Origin: a virus
IMG/VR virus record: IMGVR_UViG_3300025728_000145
Span: 1-64,000 of that record
DNA length: 64,000 bases
Strand: one strand, 5' to 3'
The notes under the pieces are model-generated. The model had not been told where the DNA came from. It saw only the letters and a list, made by a program, of their open reading frames with translations, and did no database searches. The position numbers were made by a program, and so were the translations under genes. Of the stretch, positions 39,151 to 45,512 are shown in pieces (position 1 is the first letter of the stretch; each line of letters starts with the position of its first letter).

Positions 39151-39313
39151 GTTGAAAGGGTACGGCGATAACGCACCAATGCGTGAGGTTGCTGAGATTG
39201 AAGTACCGCAAGGGTTTGCTTTGATCCAGTCTATGAAGATTGAGACTGTTGCGGGTAAGCCTTATCTGCTGGACAGTGTGGACATCAAATTTGATACGAG
39301 GCCCGTGGCGTAA
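39128..39313 (+). CDS. Small beta protein (61 aa)
   Basis: SQTIKIRLKGYGDNAPMREV, AEIEVPQGFALIQSMKIETV, DSVDIKFDTRP: nearly all strand. Overlaps the upstream gene by 23 nt. Confidence 0.55.
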   Translation: MSQTIKIRLKGYGDNAPMREVAEIEVPQGFALIQSMKIETVAGKPYLLDSVDIKFDTRPVA

Positions 39314-39543
39314 TGAGTGAGATGACTGAGCAAGAACAGGTAAAGGTTAGGGTCACTCGTGTTGTGGCGGATGCTGTTTATGATGCAACCTTGTACAACT
39401 GGTTTGCCCTAATGATAATAGGTATTCTCTTAGCCTTCAGTGTATGGCCGTGGATCATTGGATTAGTGGTCCTGTTGAATTGGTTCTCTGCGGAATACTT
39501 CAAGGACAAGGCAGTGAAGAAAGCGGTTGACAAACTAATCTAA
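39313..39543 (+). CDS. Two-TM membrane protein (76 aa)
   Basis: TAATG overlap. Charged start, then NWFALMIIGILLAFSVW and IIGLVVLLNWF, basic end. Its last codons hold the TTGACA of the next promoter. Confidence 0.6.
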   Translation: MSEMTEQEQVKVRVTRVVADAVYDATLYNWFALMIIGILLAFSVWPWIIGLVVLLNWFSAEYFKDKAVKKAVDKLI

Positions 39544-39554
39544 TTCGGTATAAT
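39527..39554 (+). promoter_or_regulatory. Strong promoter upstream of terS candidate
   Basis: TTGACA, 16 bases, perfect TATAAT (39549-39554). The leader of about 90 nt holds CTCTAGGAA twice (39575 and 39639), the second being the ribosome site of 39653. A second possible promoter is TTGACA (39590) with TATGTA (39612). Confidence 0.7.
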
Positions 39555-39652
39555 AGAGGCATAGCTCTAGGAACCGTTATTTCTAGTGGTTGACACAGCG
39601 GTGATATACTATATGTAGTAGACACCAAGAAGTTCAACTCTAGGAAGTATCC

Positions 39653-40261
39653 ATGACAGTTTTCAATCCATTCGACCAAGACTCTATGCCGGAACCACCG
39701 GAGATCGAGGGTCAACCTGTCTCCCGTTCACCGAGTGCAGGTAAGACTTCTCCTGCCGAGCAAGGTCTAGAAATCCCTATGGGATGGAAGCCATCCATCA
39801 TGGAACCAGTTCCGGTGATGCGCTGCACCGGCACCAGCAGTACTACCGGAGAGAGATGCAGGAAGTGGTCTCTTCGAGGTACCACCGTCTGCAAGAATCA
39901 CGGAGCACAGTTCCCCAGCGTACAGGAACATGCTAATGCCGTAGTAGAGTCTGCAAGGATGAGACTGTTCGGTATGGCTGACGACGCCGTTGAAGTGATG
40001 TACGACCTTATCCAAGAGGGTAAGTCAGATCAGATCAGGCTCAAAGCCGCTGAGAACATCCTGAACCGTGCAGGTATCAAGGATGCCATTGACATCAACG
40101 TTGAGGTCTCCCACAACGAGAACCCGTCAGACTCCATCTTGAAGCAACTCCAGATCATGCGGGAGCGTCAGGAAGCAGCTAAGAAAGAATCCGAACTAAT
40201 TGATGAAGGAGAACACGATGAAGAGATCATTGATGCCGAAGAGAAGCCCGAAGAAAGCTAA
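39653..40261 (+). CDS. Candidate terminase small subunit / DNA-binding protein
   Basis: 202 residues. A zinc-type RCTGTSSTTGERCRKWSLRG-TVCKNHG motif, then helices SARMRLFGMADDAVEVMYDL, QIRLKAAENILNRAGI, the 'R..AA..IL.RAG' order found in small terminase-like phage proteins, and an acidic tail. It would bind the packaging site for the large subunit at 3.5 kb, 35 kb away. A general DNA-binding role is possible instead. Confidence 0.5.
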   Translation: MTVFNPFDQDSMPEPPEIEGQPVSRSPSAGKTSPAEQGLEIPMGWKPSIMEPVPVMRCTGTSSTTGERCRKWSLRGTTVCKNHGAQFPSVQEHANAVVESARMRLFGMADDAVEVMYDLIQEGKSDQIRLKAAENILNRAGIKDAIDINVEVSHNENPSDSILKQLQIMRERQEAAKKESELIDEGEHDEEIIDAEEKPEES

Positions 40262-40376
40262 GCTTGATCCGTCCTATGAGAAAGCTTTGCTAGAGTACGT
40301 GCGAAAGCACTTCCCTCACATGCTTCTGAACAACCCTCCGGGTCCACGCAGGAAACGTCCTCCACGGGCAAATTAG
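40218..40376 (+). CDS. Basic small protein (52 aa)
   Basis: ATG after GAAGGAG, overlapping the terS candidate. KRSLMPKRSPKKAKLDP and PRRKRPPRAN flank a helix (YEKALLEYVRKHF). High charge suggests nucleic-acid binding. Confidence 0.55.
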   Translation: MKRSLMPKRSPKKAKLDPSYEKALLEYVRKHFPHMLLNNPPGPRRKRPPRAN

Positions 40377-40432
40377 CAACAAAACGCGCCTCTCCACGTC
40401 GTAAAATATTTCAACACACCGAAAGAGAACCA

Positions 40433-40789
40433 ATGTCAACCCACCACCTCTGTGTGAAATGCAACAAAAACTTCGCCGTAATCGGCCAAGACTACTGCCC
40501 TGTGCATGGAGGCGTGGTCCCCAAAACAATCAAAGAGTATGAAGAACTCCGAGACTCCAAGCTGATCACGGGAGCACAGTTTTACACGTCCCCCGGAGTC
40601 CCCGCCTTTACAGAGCAGACGGAGTCTGATAGACTATTAAAGTTGCGGGAGTACATCAGCAATCGACTGTCAGGTCTGTCCATGAATCCTCACTACATCG
40701 ATCAGTATGACGAGGGATGGGTCACTGGAGTTTCCGACTCTTACCGAGAAATCCTACGGATGATCGATTCCATGTACCCCAACCTCTAA
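40433..40789 (+). CDS. Zinc-type protein (118 aa)
   Basis: HHLCVKCNKNFAVIGQDYCPVHGG is a compact zinc site; the C-terminal half is helical (DRLLKLREYISNRLSG, SYREILRMIDSMYP). Preceded by ACACCGAAAGAGAACC. Confidence 0.6.
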   Translation: MSTHHLCVKCNKNFAVIGQDYCPVHGGVVPKTIKEYEELRDSKLITGAQFYTSPGVPAFTEQTESDRLLKLREYISNRLSGLSMNPHYIDQYDEGWVTGVSDSYREILRMIDSMYPNL

Positions 40790-40810
40790 TCCTATCAGAA
40801 AGGCAAGAAA

Positions 40811-41167
40811 ATCGCAAGAGCAAATACCCCACTCAATCCGGAGCCTGTCTACCGTGCCGTAGTCCTGTGGCATTATCCGGGCATGTACTACCCTCAGTCG
40901 GACTGGGAGATCAAGAGCGGATACGCGTCACGCCCACTACCTGATGCTCAAACTTATATAGCCTATGATGAATCGGGTAATGAAAGAGAGATAGAGTATC
41001 ACTCTTATATTTGCCGTGGCCCGTACTCCATGCCGGGACCGGCTAAGTCTCAGGTTACAGCAGCCGCACAGAGCCGGTGGAGTCCATCACATAATGACTA
41101 CATAGTCTACGCCGAGGTGGAGGAATCCACAGGAGCTTGGAACACGAAGCCAAAGGGCGTAAAGTAG
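40811..41167 (+). CDS. Hypothetical protein, apparent ATC start
   Basis: The frame is open from the upstream stop, yet the first ATG (40883) falls inside a well-formed segment (VYRAVVLWHYPGMYYPQSDW). AAAGG (40799-40803) stands 7 nt before an ATC at 40811, giving 118 residues. Strand-rich, with a Trp/Tyr pattern. Either an unusual start codon or the shorter 94-aa protein. Confidence 0.5.
   Translation: MARANTPLNPEPVYRAVVLWHYPGMYYPQSDWEIKSGYASRPLPDAQTYIAYDESGNEREIEYHSYICRGPYSMPGPAKSQVTAAAQSRWSPSHNDYIVYAEVEESTGAWNTKPKGVK
41137..41165 (+). promoter_or_regulatory. Promoter for non-coding stretch
   Basis: TTGGAA, 17 bases, TAAAGT overlapping the upstream stop. No gene follows before the next terminator, so it may make an RNA. 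Confidence 0.5.
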
Positions 41168-41416
41168 GTCCAGGAGGCTCTACCGGCCAGCAGTGATCCA
41201 CGGTAGGGCCTCTTCCCCTGAGAACCAAACGGCTGTAGACTTAGCTTACCAGCATCCCGGAACGAACGGCTGAGATTCTGGAAAAGGGTCTCCCGGTTCA
41301 CTGCCCCCCAGAGTGCCGGGAGGCCCCTACAACACAACTGAATAACCTAGTGGGCACCGAACCTATCCGTAGGCTTGGCGCAAGCAGAAGACCCTCAGCC
41401 TAAACTGGGGGTCTTC
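41168..41416 (+). ncRNA. Structured non-coding region
   Basis: No gene. Hairpins: GAGGC..CTACCG (41174-41185) / CGGTAG.GCCTC (41201-41212); TCCCGG..CACT (41291-41302) / AGTGCCGGGA (41312-41321); and a terminator GAAGACCCTCAG (41387-41398) / CTGGGGGTCTTC (41405-41416). Carries CACAACTGAATAAC (41333-41346), seen again at 43371. Possibly a 240-nt RNA. Confidence 0.5.
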
Positions 41417-41484
41417 TCTTTGACGAGATGCCGTGATAAACTTTTTGAACCGAATCGACACGGTACACAGATAGATCCACAAAG

Positions 41485-41514
41485 AAAGACCCCTAGCGGG
41501 AACTAGGGGTCTTT
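41485..41514. terminator. Bidirectional terminator
   Basis: 12-bp stem AAAGACCCCTAG/CTAGGGGTCTTT, loop CGGGAA, with A- and T-runs. Ends the reversed DGQHR gene and any plus-strand transcript. Confidence 0.85.
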
Positions 41515-41523
41515 CCTTTGCCG

Positions 41524-42945
41524 TTAGGCTTCTACGCCGGGTGCCTTGTCAAGGTAGACCAGTTCGTAGAGCGTGGCGTAGAGTCCGGTGACTCCAGCGA
41601 AGCCTGCACCGTGAGAGGTCCACGGATTGCCGGGGCGCTTCTCCCAATCCACCTGACCGAGCTTGGAGACCTTTGCCGCAACTGCGGACCAGAACTCTTC
41701 CTCAGTGCGGGACTGCTCCAGAGCGCCAGAGAGGATGTCCTTGCCGAGCTTGGAGACGGAGCCGACACCAGCGAGGTTCTTGAGTTGGTACTTGACCTTC
41801 TCTTCCACCGGGTCTCCACCTTCGATAGGTACGACCAGTCGCGGACGTTCCTGCCATGCCGGGGCGCATGTACGGGCAACGAGTTCCCAGTACTTCTTGG
41901 CCACCTTCTCCAGCTTCAGCCCACGGTGCTCCAGACGGCCCATCAACTGCTCAGGGAGCATGTTGCCGACCGAACGGCGCAGACCTTCATAGGATACCGG
42001 ACGGTCCCGTTCCTGCGGCCCACCAGTCATGTTGACCAGACCGTACCAAACGGAGTCGCCATCTTCTGCCAGAGAGCGAGCGACCTCACGGACGATCTGT
42101 TCGTGTGCGGGGTTGCCCTGCTCCATGTGGACCTTTGTGGCCTCGATGAGAGCCTTGGGAAGCTTGCGCTGGTTGGTGTTGATGTCATCGAACAGCGTAG
42201 CTTCGTCCGTGTAGCGCAGACCGTAGTAGAGCATCACCGGAACGTCCGGGTTGAAGTTGGCCTTGTTCTCCCATGCCCAGAACAGACCACCAGTGCGGTG
42301 CTGTCCGTCAACGATGGAGACAACGGAGGGGCCGAACTCCTTGTGGATACCCTTGATGTCTCCCTTGTTGAACAGGTGGTTGAACTTTGCCTTCTCCTTT
42401 TCGGAGTAGACGCGAACGGACGCGATGATCGGGGTGATCAAGTGAGCGTGCGTATGCTGCTCATCGGTCTCCTGAGAGTAGTACCGTCCGATTGCAGGGA
42501 AGCGAGCTTCGAGCGGATCGCGCTGATATCCGTTCTGCCGTGGTGAGGTGGACTGCTCATCCACCGAGTTGTATGTGGAGATGAACGCGAGTTCCTTCAG
42601 GGCATCAGGAGTCAGGGTAGCGAGTGCCGCCTTGCCAGCGACAAACTCCGACTCGATGACCATGCGGCGTTCCTTCTTTGCCTGTGATTCGGCGCGAGTT
42701 TCAAACTCCGGTTCCTTCGGCTCTGCGGCCTTACCTTCCGGATCGGTTTCTTCCTTGGGGTTGTCCGAGAACATGGGCTTGACATCCGGTGCGGGTGCCG
42801 TGACCTTGGGAGCTTCCTCCGTAACTTCTTCGGTGACCGTTGCAGTTGCGGATTCCGCTGCTGCGATTTGTGCTGCTGCCTTCTCTGCGTTGGCCTTGCG
42901 GGTTGCCGCTGCCTTCTGTCCGCGAGTAAGAGTCTGAGTAGCCAT
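41524..42945 (-). CDS. DGQHR-domain protein (DndB/DpdB-like)
   Basis: 473 residues. First 90 are Ala/Glu/Lys/Pro-rich and probably disordered. The core has VSIVDGQHRTGGLFWAWE, the signature DGQHR motif, then MLYYGLRYTDEATLFDDINT and NQRKLPKALIEATKV, the ParB-like fold of DndB-family proteins. Relatives regulate or take part in DNA phosphorothioate or deazaguanine modification. No dnd/dpd partner is visible here. Lone reversed gene between terminators; C-rich codon use differs from 30-39 kb. Confidence 0.75.
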   Translation of the reverse strand: MATQTLTRGQKAAATRKANAEKAAAQIAAAESATATVTEEVTEEAPKVTAPAPDVKPMFSDNPKEETDPEGKAAEPKEPEFETRAESQAKKERRMVIESEFVAGKAALATLTPDALKELAFISTYNSVDEQSTSPRQNGYQRDPLEARFPAIGRYYSQETDEQHTHAHLITPIIASVRVYSEKEKAKFNHLFNKGDIKGIHKEFGPSVVSIVDGQHRTGGLFWAWENKANFNPDVPVMLYYGLRYTDEATLFDDINTNQRKLPKALIEATKVHMEQGNPAHEQIVREVARSLAEDGDSVWYGLVNMTGGPQERDRPVSYEGLRRSVGNMLPEQLMGRLEHRGLKLEKVAKKYWELVARTCAPAWQERPRLVVPIEGGDPVEEKVKYQLKNLAGVGSVSKLGKDILSGALEQSRTEEEFWSAVAAKVSKLGQVDWEKRPGNPWTSHGAGFAGVTGLYATLYELVYLDKAPGVEA

Positions 42946-43133
42946 GATAGTGATCCTTTCAATAGTCTATTTGAATGTTGTGTGGTAGCCCCTCCTTTCC
43001 GAGGTGGTTTCCATGTCTCAAACATTACGCCTCCTTTTCCAGTATGACAAGTTGACTTTGAAAAATATTTTTCCTCTGGTAGGCGATTCCGCGTAATGCC
43101 GGGGCTGATCCTCAAAAAACAAGTAGTGCCGGT
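42946..43133. other. Intergenic promoter region
   Basis: On the minus strand TTGTCA-17-TAATGT precedes a leader of about 90 nt to the DGQHR start, containing AAAGGAGG and TAGACTATTGAAAGGA. On the plus strand, GTANTGCCGG occurs three times (43093, 43123, 43146). Confidence 0.4.
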
Positions 43134-43162
43134 TTGCAAACTGAGTACTGCCGGGGTAGGAT
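43134..43162 (+). promoter_or_regulatory. Leaderless promoter
   Basis: TTGCAA, 17 bases, TAGGAT; ATG at 43169 is 6 nt away. Confidence 0.68.
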
Positions 43163-43168
43163 TGAAGC

Positions 43169-43363
43169 ATGAACCAGACCAAATATGCGGTAGGAGATCC
43201 TGTAAAGATCACTGCTGGTACCTATGCGGGTGCCGAAGGTGTCATTGCGGATCTACAGCCTGAGTGTGATGCGGTGCGGTTAGAGACTAAAGAAGGCACT
43301 GCGTACTCATTCCTAGAGTCCATGGTGCCGCTGCCGAAGCCTAGGCCACCACGGCGTAAGTGA
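43169..43363 (+). CDS. KOW-like protein (64 aa), leaderless
   Basis: YAVGDPVKITAGTYAGAEGV is the clearest KOW motif in the window, followed by VRLETKEGTAYSFL and a basic Pro tail (PKPRPPRRK). Single-domain, probably nucleic-acid or ribosome/RNAP binding by family analogy. Confidence 0.66.
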   Translation: MNQTKYAVGDPVKITAGTYAGAEGVIADLQPECDAVRLETKEGTAYSFLESMVPLPKPRPPRRK

Positions 43364-43414
43364 TGCAGACCACAACTGAATAACATGCGGTAAGGACTGG
43401 GGGCTTGCCGTACC

Positions 43415-43452
43415 GTAGCGTTACTCCCTTAGGAGTGGCGCTACTTTCTTTT
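43415..43452 (+). terminator. Strong terminator
   Basis: 13-bp stem GTAGCGTTACTCC/GGAGTGGCGCTAC (two G-U pairs), CTTA loop, then TTTCTTTT. Between 43364 and 43415 lies a copy of CACAACTGAATAAC and one ATGCGGT; no gene. Confidence 0.85.
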
Positions 43453-43522
43453 ACCCAGACAACAATGCGGTTATGCAGATGCCGTGCCGATAGTGTTATT
43501 GGAGAGGATACATGCTCTAGAT

Positions 43523-43879
43523 ATGAAGGTCTCAATGTTCCGAGTAGAGAAGGCAAACGGTACGGGGCCGTATGTCCAACAGGAAGATCACCCGATGCTT
43601 ACACACATGTATGCCGTTCACGGTGATTCCGATCATCCTGAGCCGTGGGATGATCCACTGCTTGAAACAATTTATCCCGACGAAGTATGCGGCTTCCCTA
43701 CACTCTGTGCCGTAGAGGAATGGTTTGCCGGATACGAAGACCCTCTTGCCGAGTGCGGCTACAGCATCGTAGCCTACACGGTACCAATACATTCAGTACG
43801 ATACGGTAAGCAACAGTCAGTATTCCTTAAGAAGGATGCGGTACTTGTGCGGAGAATGCCGATGATAGGTCAGCCATGA
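43523..43879 (+). CDS. RVE-GPY family protein (118 aa)
   Basis: ATG 43523 gives VSMFRVEKANGTGPYVQQED, HPEPWDDPLL, VEEWFAGYEDPLAECGYSIV and GKQQSVFLKKDAVLV. The protein at 46021 has the same series (YRVEHKEKGHGPY ... WWFKDF ... GKQVIFEKDQAKLV). A known type of phage hypothetical protein with unknown role. Confidence 0.64.
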   Translation: MKVSMFRVEKANGTGPYVQQEDHPMLTHMYAVHGDSDHPEPWDDPLLETIYPDEVCGFPTLCAVEEWFAGYEDPLAECGYSIVAYTVPIHSVRYGKQQSVFLKKDAVLVRRMPMIGQP

Positions 43880-43989
43880 TAGAACGTCTCCTTGCCGCTC
43901 AGGATATGATACGGCTACTGCTAGGCAATGCGGATGCCAGAGAAGCAGATGCGGTTACCGCTCAGTTTGTAAAAGATGCGGTGCCGTGA
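43876..43989 (+). CDS. Mini helical protein (37 aa)
   Basis: ATGA overlap. IERLLAAQDMIRLLLGNADA, then EADAVTAQFVKDAVP. Contains three ATGCGG copies in its DNA, so the frame may be incidental. Confidence 0.4.
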   Translation: MIERLLAAQDMIRLLLGNADAREADAVTAQFVKDAVP

Positions 43990-43995
43990 TAGACT
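43967..43995 (+). promoter_or_regulatory. Promoter of small RNA A
   Basis: TTGTAA, 17-bp spacer containing ATGCGGTGCCGTGA, TAGACT. The spacer is nearly identical to that of the promoter at 44078. Confidence 0.62.
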
Positions 43996-44001
43996 GAACA
44001 C

Positions 44002-44072
44002 CGTTCGATACACAATGATAAGAAGCCCTCCCGATTACCACTTGGGTCCTAGACCAGCGGGAGGGCTTTTGT
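44002..44072 (+). ncRNA. Small RNA A with own terminator
   Basis: About 70 nt between a promoter and a terminator AAGCCCTCCCG (44023-44033) / CGGGAGGGCTT (44058-44068) followed by TTGTGTG. The 24-nt loop ends GGTCCTAGACCAG. No start codon with a reading frame of use. Confidence 0.6.
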
Positions 44073-44077
44073 GTGTC

Positions 44078-44106
44078 TTGACTTAGATGCGGTGCCGTGA
44101 TAGAAT
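44078..44106 (+). promoter_or_regulatory. Promoter of small RNA B
   Basis: TTGACT, 17-bp spacer with ATGCGGTGCCGTGA, TAGAAT. It begins 10 nt after the arm of the preceding terminator. Confidence 0.72.
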
Positions 44107-44112
44107 GAGATG

Positions 44113-44192
44113 TATCAGGTAGGCGCTCTCCTTCCGAGCACCGAAGACCCTCTCGGCCAACAGTATGCCAGTACTGCGGGAGGGTCTTTCTT
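44113..44192 (+). ncRNA. Small RNA B with own terminator
   Basis: About 80 nt: GCTC-TCCTTCC-GAGC hairpin (44125-44139) then terminator AAGACCCTCTCG (44144-44155) / CGGGAGGGTCTT (44177-44188), T-run TCTTTT. The terminator arms resemble those of RNA A (CCCTC.CG/CGGGAGGG). Confidence 0.62.
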
Positions 44193-44198
44193 TTGCCC

Positions 44199-44227
44199 TT
44201 GACAATGCGGTTCCGTTACCATAGACT
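44199..44227 (+). promoter_or_regulatory. Leaderless promoter
   Basis: TTGACA, 17 bases starting with ATGCGGTTCCG, TAGACT; ATG at 44234 is 6 nt away. Confidence 0.75.
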
Positions 44228-44233
44228 AAGTAT

Positions 44234-44395
44234 ATGAACAGAGTAATCATTACCGCCATGGGTGACGATTCGTCATATGCTATTCTGCTGCTCACGGAGG
44301 AAGAGACTGCCGTAGCTCAGAAGATCGTTGACGCTTTCGAGCCTGACGGAAACTACGCACCGACAATCAAAATCGAAGTGAAGGAGATAAAATGA
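44234..44395 (+). CDS. Small alpha/beta protein (53 aa), leaderless
   Basis: NRVIITAMGDDSSYAILLLT, helix EEETAVAQKIVDAFEPDG, strand TIKIEVKEIK. Compact strand-helix-strand, perhaps a YRI relative. Ends in an ATGA overlap. Confidence 0.6.
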   Translation: MNRVIITAMGDDSSYAILLLTEEETAVAQKIVDAFEPDGNYAPTIKIEVKEIK

Positions 44396-44490
44396 TTTAT
44401 CGAGACAACGACCCCCACACGCTCCGACAGATGCGGTACCGCCTCATGGACCGCGTTCGTGATCTTCTCCGGGCTTTGCGGGACAAGTAA
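44392..44490 (+). CDS. Mini basic helical protein (32 aa)
   Basis: ATGA overlap on the left and TAATG on the right. TLRQMRYRLMDRVRDLLRAL is an amphipathic arginine-rich helix; nothing more can be said. Confidence 0.5.
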   Translation: MIYRDNDPHTLRQMRYRLMDRVRDLLRALRDK

Positions 44491-44687
44491 TGGACACCCG
44501 GCAAGTGACCCTAGAGAAGACCGAGACCGATGCGGTTGCCGTGAGGTACGGTAAATGCATCCTAGGTGCCGTAGCTAAGCTGCCGTTCCAAGATCTCTGG
44601 GCTGCTTACCATGACGGACGTCTAGTTGCTACGGCCAAGACCGACTGGGCTGCGGCTTACGCACTTGCCACATGGTGCGGATACTGA
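44490..44687 (+). CDS. Hypothetical protein (65 aa)
   Basis: RQVTLEKTETDAVAVRYGKC, helix and LVATAKTDWAAAYALATWCG. Contains an ATGCGGT copy in frame. Unknown. Confidence 0.55.
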   Translation: MDTRQVTLEKTETDAVAVRYGKCILGAVAKLPFQDLWAAYHDGRLVATAKTDWAAAYALATWCGY

Positions 44688-44721
44688 TAGTCTAAGGTTT
44701 ACCAACTACTTAGGAGAGAAC

Positions 44722-44964
44722 ATGGAATACGAAAAGGCTTCAGACATTCTTCAGAAGATGCATGACCGTACAGTTGCTGACGCTGAGAATAAAGAACAGC
44801 GGTTAGCTCAACTCAACGCGGAGTATGCGGCTGGTGACACCAGTACCGATACGATTGCGGGTATAAAACTTTTTACCTCCCGAGGTGTCAAGCTCCGTGC
44901 CGAAGCCGAGGCCCTAAACGTAGCTATCGAAGCCCTGTGGCGGCTTGAACAGTTGGACAAGTAA
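44722..44964 (+). CDS. Two-helix family protein (80 aa)
   Basis: ATG 44722 after TTAGGAG. ASDILQKMHDRTVADAENKE, linker AAGDTSTDTIAG, RAEAEALNVAIEALWRLEQL. An isolated member 8 kb from the main run. Promoter TTGCCA-17-TAGTCT lies upstream. Confidence 0.6.
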   Translation: MEYEKASDILQKMHDRTVADAENKEQRLAQLNAEYAAGDTSTDTIAGIKLFTSRGVKLRAEAEALNVAIEALWRLEQLDK

Positions 44965-44988
44965 AATGTTTGAACGACTTCAGCCGCG

Positions 44989-45027
44989 AATCCAACCTCA
45001 ACCTCAACCTCAACCTCAACCTCAACA
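44989..45027 (+). repeat. CAACCT tandem repeat
   Basis: Six near-perfect head-to-tail copies of CAACCT directly upstream of CAACAACCACAGGAGGA. It looks like an expansion of the CCAAC leader motif found before neighbouring genes. Confidence 0.8.
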
Positions 45028-45043
45028 ACCACAGGAGGAATCA

Positions 45044-45259
45044 ATGCGGTACCGAGACGTACTGTTCATAATCTTCTCGATTGCCCTGACCGCGTTCCTT
45101 CTGGTCTGTGCCTTCCGAGGTGGTCACATGATCTTTGACAACCTCGAAGACGACCGTAAGTACAACCAGCGACAGCAGCAAGCCCAAGAATGGGTAGATC
45201 ACTGCCGACAAATCAAAGACGCGGAAGTATTTTCCGCCTGTATTAAGGCGTACCGATGA
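45044..45259 (+). CDS. Single-TM protein (71 aa)
   Basis: ATG 45044 with AGGAGGA upstream. RYRDVLFIIFSIALTAFLLV is the TM, followed by a soluble tail with two Cys (DHCRQIKDAEVFSACIKAY). An in-frame ATG at 44966 would add a Pro-Gln repeat from the CAACCT tract. Confidence 0.6.
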   Translation: MRYRDVLFIIFSIALTAFLLVCAFRGGHMIFDNLEDDRKYNQRQQQAQEWVDHCRQIKDAEVFSACIKAYR

Positions 45260-45489
45260 TCCCACTCCCAGACCTCGAACCGGAGACTCTTAAAACTTTT
45301 GAAGCTGCGGTAACGGAGTTGTTCCCGGACGCTACCTTCCGGCACGTCGAGCAGACCATCATGGGTCCGCCGTACCTCATCATCTGGATACCGGATGAAA
45401 CGTCAGTCGTCCCGATAACGCTGTGCATCGATGCGGGACAGGGATTGCAGGGAGTTGACAAGGATGACCTTCGTGTCGTAGACTTGTAA
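45256..45489 (+). CDS. Alpha/beta protein (77 aa)
   Basis: ATGA overlap. ETLKTFEAAVTELFPDATFR, PYLIIWIPDETSVVPITLCI, DDLRVVDL. Possibly a small strand-helix module; unknown. Confidence 0.55.
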   Translation: MIPLPDLEPETLKTFEAAVTELFPDATFRHVEQTIMGPPYLIIWIPDETSVVPITLCIDAGQGLQGVDKDDLRVVDL

Positions 45490-45512
45490 TACCAACCAAC
45501 ACAGGAGGAATC

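Noticed and set aside
41518-42546. 342-residue plus-strand frame
   Set aside because: It is the complement of the DGQHR gene, whose DGQHR motif, length and start are far better supported.
44989-45027. CRISPR-like array
   Set aside because: Hexamer repeats without spacers; simple tandem repeat.
43185-45050. ATGCGGT cluster as a CRISPR or iteron array with fixed spacing
   Set aside because: Spacing is irregular and copies lie inside genes; kept only as an unexplained motif cluster.
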